This document shows positions 33,478-38,301 of a stretch of DNA of 38,301 bases, one piece after another. The stretch is from positions 8,553,335-8,591,635 of the forward strand of contig BFEA01000005.1 of the NCBI GenBank assembly GCA_003427395.1. The letters are read 5' to 3'. How positions within the stretch are numbered: the stretch's first letter is position 1; every line of letters starts with the position of its first letter. The translations under genes and the position numbers were made by a program. Under the pieces are notes generated by a model. It was given only the letters and a program-made list of their open reading frames with translations. It did no database searches and was not told the DNA's origin. The DNA comes from Chara braunii. Its lineage: Eukaryota > Streptophyta > Charophyceae > Charales > Characeae.

Positions 33478-35030
33478 ATTGGATCCAGACTCTAGAGCGA
33501 TTGATGAGTTGGAGCACCCATCATCATCTGGAGAGATATTGGAGTTGAGTCTCATGGCGATTCATCATCTTCAGGGTTGTGATCAGTAAGGGTAGTGGTT
33601 GTGAGTGCCTCGCGAGAAGAATTGGACAGAGGGTGACTCGATCCTTTTTTCGGTTCTGGCTCCTGCCATTCTGGGGAGCGACAATCCGGTTCCTGACTTG
33701 GGTTGTACAGGAGTATTTGGCGATTGGTGCTAAGAGGCCTGAAAGGCTCTAGGAGGCTATTTTTAGCCTGGCGATTCATCTGGAGGCCGGCGATTGGCAG
33801 GGAAGTGATCCCAAGAGGTTGCGATTGTGGAATGGGGTCAAGATCCCCAATTTCCAAGCAGCACAATACAGGGTGATGTGGCGCTGCACTGACTTTGTCA
33901 GTTATTGGCACCTGGGAGTCCGAATTCTTTGAATCTGTCAGTTGGGGGTGAAGCGCCTCAGGGTAATTTACTGGATCACCAACTTTCAGGCAATTTGGTA
34001 CATGGGAACGCTGGATACTGTCAGGAGATGAAATTGGCGAGATGGGGTTGACCAGTCAGCCATAGCCAGAGTTTCATGCATCTTCTTCATAGTTAACCCT
34101 GAAGTAAGTGTGTTCCTTACTCCATCCTGTGTGGCGATTCTGGGACTATTTTTAGAATAGTGAAATTTGGTCTGTCTGTCAGGTGACATTTGAAAATCGA
34201 AATTCAGACTGTGGGACAGCCATATCCAATTCCCCCTACCTATCTCCTTTGACTTCTACTAACCCTGTTTGACCTCCTTTCTGACTCATATTTCATATGT
34301 GACTGCTTTACAGTATTGCGATTTATATTGTGTAGTGAGTTGGTGAATTCAGGGTCCTGTTTTCAGTGATAATGCAAATTTGAATTTTGCGCTGACATAG
34401 CTAAAGCTTGGCTAGACTAGGGTCAGTCATAACTTTGATTCTGTCCGTCAGAATTCAATTATGTCAGTCCCTGGTAAATCACAATTCAGTACTCAGTTTG
34501 TGTTTGAAATCGCACATCCAGATTTGACGTCCTGAGTCAGTTACAGTGAAAATTGTGATTCGCCATACCTAGGGTATGGCATACAGGGTCATACAGTGGT
34601 GAAGTCTGCAGGGTAGGTCCAAAAATAGGGTAACCTATAAATCGCTGCATCTTGGTCATCAGCGGACACCTGTCAAACCCTAATTAGTCACTCTGCGTAA
34701 TTACTAATCAACACTAATCAGTCCAAGACTGCGTCCTGTAAGTTATTGAGGTAGGATTTGCAATTATTGTATGCAATTGTTGTGTCAGGGCAGGGATGGG
34801 AAAATCGTGAAATTGATTTTTGTTGAGTGTACTCTAAATTGACCCTGACCCTCAAGCGGTTTGCTGAGACTGAGCACTCACTTGCTCAGAACTAACCAAC
34901 TTTCTCTCTCCAGGCAGGTGACAACAATTAAGGGAGTACTGAAGGGAAATCTCAATTCCTGTTACCTCCTGTTCTGTCTCTGATTAATTTTTTTTTTTTT
35001 TTTTTTTTATCTGCATTGTGGGTGACCAAA
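33478..35030 (+). other. W untranslated leader
   Basis: About 1.55 kb lies between the PBS and the gag start with no long plus-strand frame. Minus-strand frames (33552-33911) are fortuitous. A poly-T run lies at 34988-35008 shortly before gag. Confidence 0.65.
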
Positions 35031-36600
35031 ATGGTCGATTCTGAGAAAGGCGACGGGTCTAAGAAGGCTGAGACTTCTGAGGTGAAGCCTCAGGTACCGT
35101 TAAAGGCACCGGTTCTGCTTGACCCTCTAGAGGCTGAACTGCGGGCCCAGGAGGAGAAACTCTGCGAACAGGCCAAGGCAGTTGAGTCTCTAAAGGCTGA
35201 GCTGAAGAGGAAGGAGAAATCTGCCAAAAAGGAGACAAGAAGGAGGGAACTGGCAACTGACGTGGAGAAGGTTAGAACGAGTGGCAGCTCCAGTCAGTAC
35301 AAAAAGGACGTCGCTGAATTCATCCTTCTGCAGGATGAAATTCATCACTCTTATTTTACTAATTGAGATGCTGGGATCACCGGTCTGGAGGACAGCCTGG
35401 CTGAGCATAATCAGCAGCTGAAAGATATTTCCTCCAAAGTGGACCATCTCTTCGTCCACATGCCGATCCCACCTGCTCAGACAGCTCCTCCCTCTCCAAG
35501 GCCTTCTCAAGCAGGCTCTCAACAAATCCCACAATCCAGACCCTCAACTTCATCCTCTACCCCCAAATCAACAGCAGCTTCACAACCCTCAACACCATTT
35601 GACTTTCAAGTTGACACCTCCACCCATGTTCTCAGGTGAGGACCCAAAGGTGGACGTTGCAGATTGGGTCACTGCCCAAAGAACCTACCTGAGTGGGTTC
35701 AAATGTGATGAGGATGTCAAGGTGTCTGCCATCCTTGCTCGCTTGGAGCGGACTGCACTGAAATGGTACACGTCCACCTCCAGCAAGCAAGGAATGGAGA
35801 TGTCTGATTGGGCACAGAGGTTGGGGGTGGCTGGTTTTCTGCAGGCCCTGCGGGATAGGTTTGCAGACAAGGAGCAGGCCAGGAAAGCAGCAGACAAAAT
35901 TTTGCGCCTGGGCCAAAAGAAATTTGATGGCTCCTTTTCCAAACTCTATTCTACCTTTGAGAGTCTGACTTCGACTCCAGGGTTAGAGATGAGTGAGCAG
36001 GATCTACTCATTCATTTCTTGCGTGCAACGCCTGAGCAATACCAGTTGGCGTTATTCTCTCAGGGCCACAAGGACTAGCGGTCCTTTGGCAGAGCAGCCC
36101 TGGACTTGGAGTCTAAGCTCCATGTTCGGGAAACACCTTCTGAAGGAAGGAAGGGACCCTCCTCCAAAGGGCGAAGGAGGAGGAAGGGTGCCCTGTTTGC
36201 TGCTGCAGTTTCAGGATCACATAGTGACGCAGCATCCTAGGATGGGAGCCCTTCACCTGGGACTGCTTCATCATCTGCTGCAGATTCTGTTGTTCTTGCC
36301 CTGGCTGATGCTTTGATGGGCTTGACAAAGAGCAAGGTCCCAGCCCAGAAAGCATCAACCAGCAAACAGGGGAAAGGAAAGGGACGTGCCTCTTCCCCTG
36401 GTGCCCAGAGAGTACCTTTGCCACGTGACTTCCGATGGCCAGTTGATCCCCTTGATCCTTCCACCTTCCCTAGCATGCACTCAGGATCCAGAAGGGGGTA
36501 TGGAAGAAGAGAAAGGACAAGGGGGTCTGCCTGAGATGCGAGGGGGACCATTTCCTGAAGGACTGTCCCAGCATGCCTCGTAGGTCTACAGGCAACTCTA
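35031..36600 (+). pseudogene. Element W gag with CCHC knuckle, broken
   Basis: The likely start is MVDSEKGDGS at 35031. It is followed by a Lys/Glu-rich coiled-coil segment (AELRAQEEKLCEQAKAVE) and an in-frame TGA near 35365. A Pro/Ser linker and a frameshift near 35610 follow, then the capsid-like core (FSGEDPKVDVADWVTAQR, ALKWYTSTSS, FLQALRDRFADKEQARKAAD). A TAG ends the frame at 36078 (HKD*RSF). The coding signal continues in other frames to the knuckle CLRCEGDHFLKDC (36528-36566). The gag is distinct from those of Z and X. Confidence 0.88.
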
Positions 36601-36836
36601 GTTCAAAAGCCTAGAGCAGAGAGAGGTGGAAGCAGCAGCTCCTTCCACCAGTGCTGATTCACTTTCAGACGAGGGTGAATCTTCACATTCTCTCGCTGGT
36701 TCTTCTTTTTCTCGAGTTGCATCTTCAGGGTCTTTCACTTTTGAAGACTCTAAGTTGGATGAGACGTGGGAGGAGGACGTTGCTCAGTGCCTTGCTAATC
36801 TTTTCCTGTCTTTGCAGGAAAAGAAGAAAAAGCATA

Positions 36837-37260
36837 GGTTCGACCCTTCATCCTGGGAGCCAAGATCAAAGGGTTCTTGGACTGTGGGGCTACTCGCAAC
36901 TTCATCTCTCCCAAGGCAGTCAGCAAGCTGCACTTGGATCAGAGGTTGGTGAAATTGTGACAGCCTATAGAGGTGCGCATTGGAGACTCTTCCACAGTCA
37001 AGATCACTACTGTTGTCAACGGCCTACCTGTGTCCTTTGACAAGCAGGGAGAAATCAGGCACCGCCTGAATTTCTATGTGTTTCCTAATATCCCCTTTGA
37101 CCTTGTTTTCTCTATGCAGTGGCTTGGTGCCACCAATCCCAGGATCGACTGGCAGATTCCTAGGGTTGAGCTACCTGACCGGCATGGCATATATCGCCCT
37201 TGCATGCTCGCTGACGAGTACCATCCGGCCAATAGCTGTTCAGGCCAGACTGACCACACC
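36837..37260 (+). pseudogene. Element W aspartic protease
   Basis: The sequence reads GFLDCGATRNFIS (catalytic Asp codon at 36880-36882; DCGAT replaces the usual DSGA/DTGA). A stop in the VKL*QPIEV context is followed by [13 protein letters not shown] and the flap/strand block [18 protein letters not shown] conserved linker, [13 protein letters not shown], leads into RT. The Cys next to the catalytic Asp is found in some plant gypsy proteases, so this change alone need not be inactivating. Confidence 0.85.
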
Positions 37261-38089
37261 CGTCTGTTCGTGGCTTATGTCAAACAGACTGACGTGGAGA
37301 CAACTCCCTGTCCCTCTCAGATTCAGCAGGTTGTAGACAGTTTCCCATATCTTATGGAGGAGCCTACTGGACTTGTCCATAGGAAGACCAAACATAAGAT
37401 TGAGATCCTGCCTGGTTCGGTCCCTCCCAAGGGCCGACTCTACAGGATGTCACCTGCTGAACTTGAAGAGCTCAGGAAACAGTTAGAGACCTTGACCAGC
37501 AAGGGCTGGATCAGACCCATCACATCTGAGTTTGGGGCACCAGTCCTCTTTGTTCCAAAGGGGAATGGTGAATTCAGGATGTGCGTGGACTATCGTGGTC
37601 TCAACAAAATCACGAGGAAATCTATAGAGCCCCTTCCTCGTATTGATGATCTGTTGGATATGGTGCAGGGTTGTACCAGTTTTAGCAAGATCAACCTCAA
37701 ATCTGGCTATCACCAGATTGAGATGGCTGAAGGCGATGTCCACAAGACAGCCTTCAAAACCAGGTATGGCACTTATGAGTACGTGGTCATGCCATTCGGT
37801 CCTTGCAATGCCCCAGGCACCCTCTAGACAGAGATGCATCGCATCCTCCGGCCTTACCTGGACAAGTTCGTAGTTGTCTACCTCGATGATATATTGGTAT
37901 TCAGTCGTTCTGTCCAGGAACATGCACAACATTTGGCTCTGGTCCTCCAGGCCTTACGTGACAACCAGTATAAGATCAACAGAGAGAAATCCTCTTTTGG
38001 GGTTCCCTCTATAGTCTATCTGGGTCACGTCATTTCTGGAGAGGGGATTGGCTCCTGAAGCAACGGAAGTTGCTGCAGTTCAGGACTGG
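37261..38089 (+). pseudogene. Element W reverse transcriptase, 3'-truncated
   Basis: The RT blocks are well preserved: [87 protein letters not shown], then a TAG at 37825-37827 in the APGTL*TEMH context (Gln expected). The catalytic VYLDDILVFSR follows (YLDD at 37879-37890), then the VYLGHVIS thumb block. A one-base insertion near 38049 ends the open frame at 38058. Homology continues in the shifted frame to 38089 and then stops. Confidence 0.93.
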
Positions 38090-38090
38090 T

Positions 38091-38270
38091 AATGCTGCAC
38101 TACTCTGTTCATCTGTTCCGCCTGTCCATTTGACTCAGGGTGATTCCCTGATGTTATCTACAGTATGGTGTCCATCTAATGGGCTGTGCTTTGCCATAGT
38201 TCGCTTGTGAAACGTACATCCCGGTCACTAACGATAGACTTGGGTAAATCGAAGTCTCGTACCCAGTTCA
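38091..38270 (-). pseudogene. Y(-) integrase catalytic core fragment
   Basis: The minus strand encodes NWVRDFDLPKSIVSDRDVRF and TSELWQ. A stop-interrupted stretch follows, then ITSGNHPESNGQAEQMNRVV (second Asp and the catalytic Glu of DD35E). Homology ends at VVQH by 38091, where W begins. It matches element Z integrase at 17430-17630. At about 38270 similarity is lost toward the window end. Confidence 0.85.
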
Positions 38271-38276
38271 GGGATG

Positions 38277-38301
38277 TCAAGCCCCGGCCCCGGGGCCCCG
38301 G
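38277..38301. other. GC-only palindromic end of window
   Basis: The last bases are almost purely G and C and include the perfect palindrome CCGGGGCCCCGG (38290-38301). It does not continue the integrase homology. It is a likely assembly break point. Confidence 0.7.

Larger units (their letters stand above)
32215..38090 (+). mobile_element. Ty3/gypsy element W, truncated after RT, inserted in Y(-)
   Basis: The plus-strand order is LTR-like region, PBS, long leader, gag with knuckle, protease, and RT ending just after the GEGIAPEATE-type block. No RNase H, integrase or 3' LTR follows; at 38090 the sequence switches to minus-strand Y integrase. Both outer edges carry AATG (32213-32216 and 38091-38094). 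The Y integrase read across them is contiguous with a discrepancy of about one base relative to Z. Which event removed the 3' half is unknown. Confidence 0.75.

Overview
The window looks like gene-poor nuclear DNA from a repeat-rich plant-lineage eukaryote. The evidence is chromodomain-like Ty3/gypsy retrotransposons primed by a tRNA-Met-type site, an L1-like LINE with a C-terminal zinc finger, TIR elements with TAA or TTAA duplications, long GA/CT microsatellites and eukaryotic rDNA pieces. A charophyte such as Chara fits the overall style, but that is an impression and not a proof. There are no bacterial operons, CRISPR arrays or phage genes. I found no convincing intact host gene; one 149-codon open frame at 3487-3936 (minus) is the best candidate.

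Layout. 1-7.8 kb: microsatellites, three short tandem-repeat arrays (102, 73 and about 82 bp periods), a 456-bp Harbinger-type MITE (2720-3175) and a probable SINE-like retrocopy (6816-7170). 7.85-11.17 kb: a 5'-truncated, decayed LINE on the minus strand with its poly-A at 7846. 12.57-15.0 kb: a decayed ribosomal DNA relic made of an SSU 3' end and an LSU domain-V piece. The LSU piece is split by a tRNA-headed, poly-A-tailed SINE, and the relic also holds an uncalled 587-bp gap whose edge is an untrimmed Nextera junction adapter.

15.68-24.91 kb: a structurally complete but mutated Ty3/gypsy element, called Z here, on the minus strand (LTR-gag-PR-RT-RNaseH-INT-chromodomain-like tail-LTR). A TTAA-flanked MITE sits inside its protease. 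24.9-29.5 kb: a plus-strand chimera in which gag and protease of one family (X) are joined at 27949 to the integrase tail and 3' LTR of another family (Y). 30.4-32.2 kb: a second copy of the Y tail and LTR in the opposite orientation, so 27.95-31.94 kb forms a large inverted repeat of about 1.5-kb arms around a 900-bp spacer.

32.2-38.1 kb: a plus-strand gypsy element, W (5' LTR, PBS, leader, gag with CCHC knuckle, protease, RT), cut off after RT. It appears to interrupt the minus-strand Y integrase, whose other half reappears at 38.09-38.27 kb. The window ends in a GC palindrome.

How the parts relate. The coding parts are retrotransposon gag-pol polyproteins, and nearly all are broken. The stops I examined inside recognisable domains can all be explained by C-to-T or G-to-A changes, as expected for old methylated repeats. 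The insertion order that can be read is: Y(-) before W; Z before the TTAA MITE; rDNA relic before the SINE. The most notable observations are the nested insertions that leave readable host frames, the potential hairpin-RNA locus made by the two Y tails, the SINE inside a conserved LSU rRNA segment, and several assembly artefacts.
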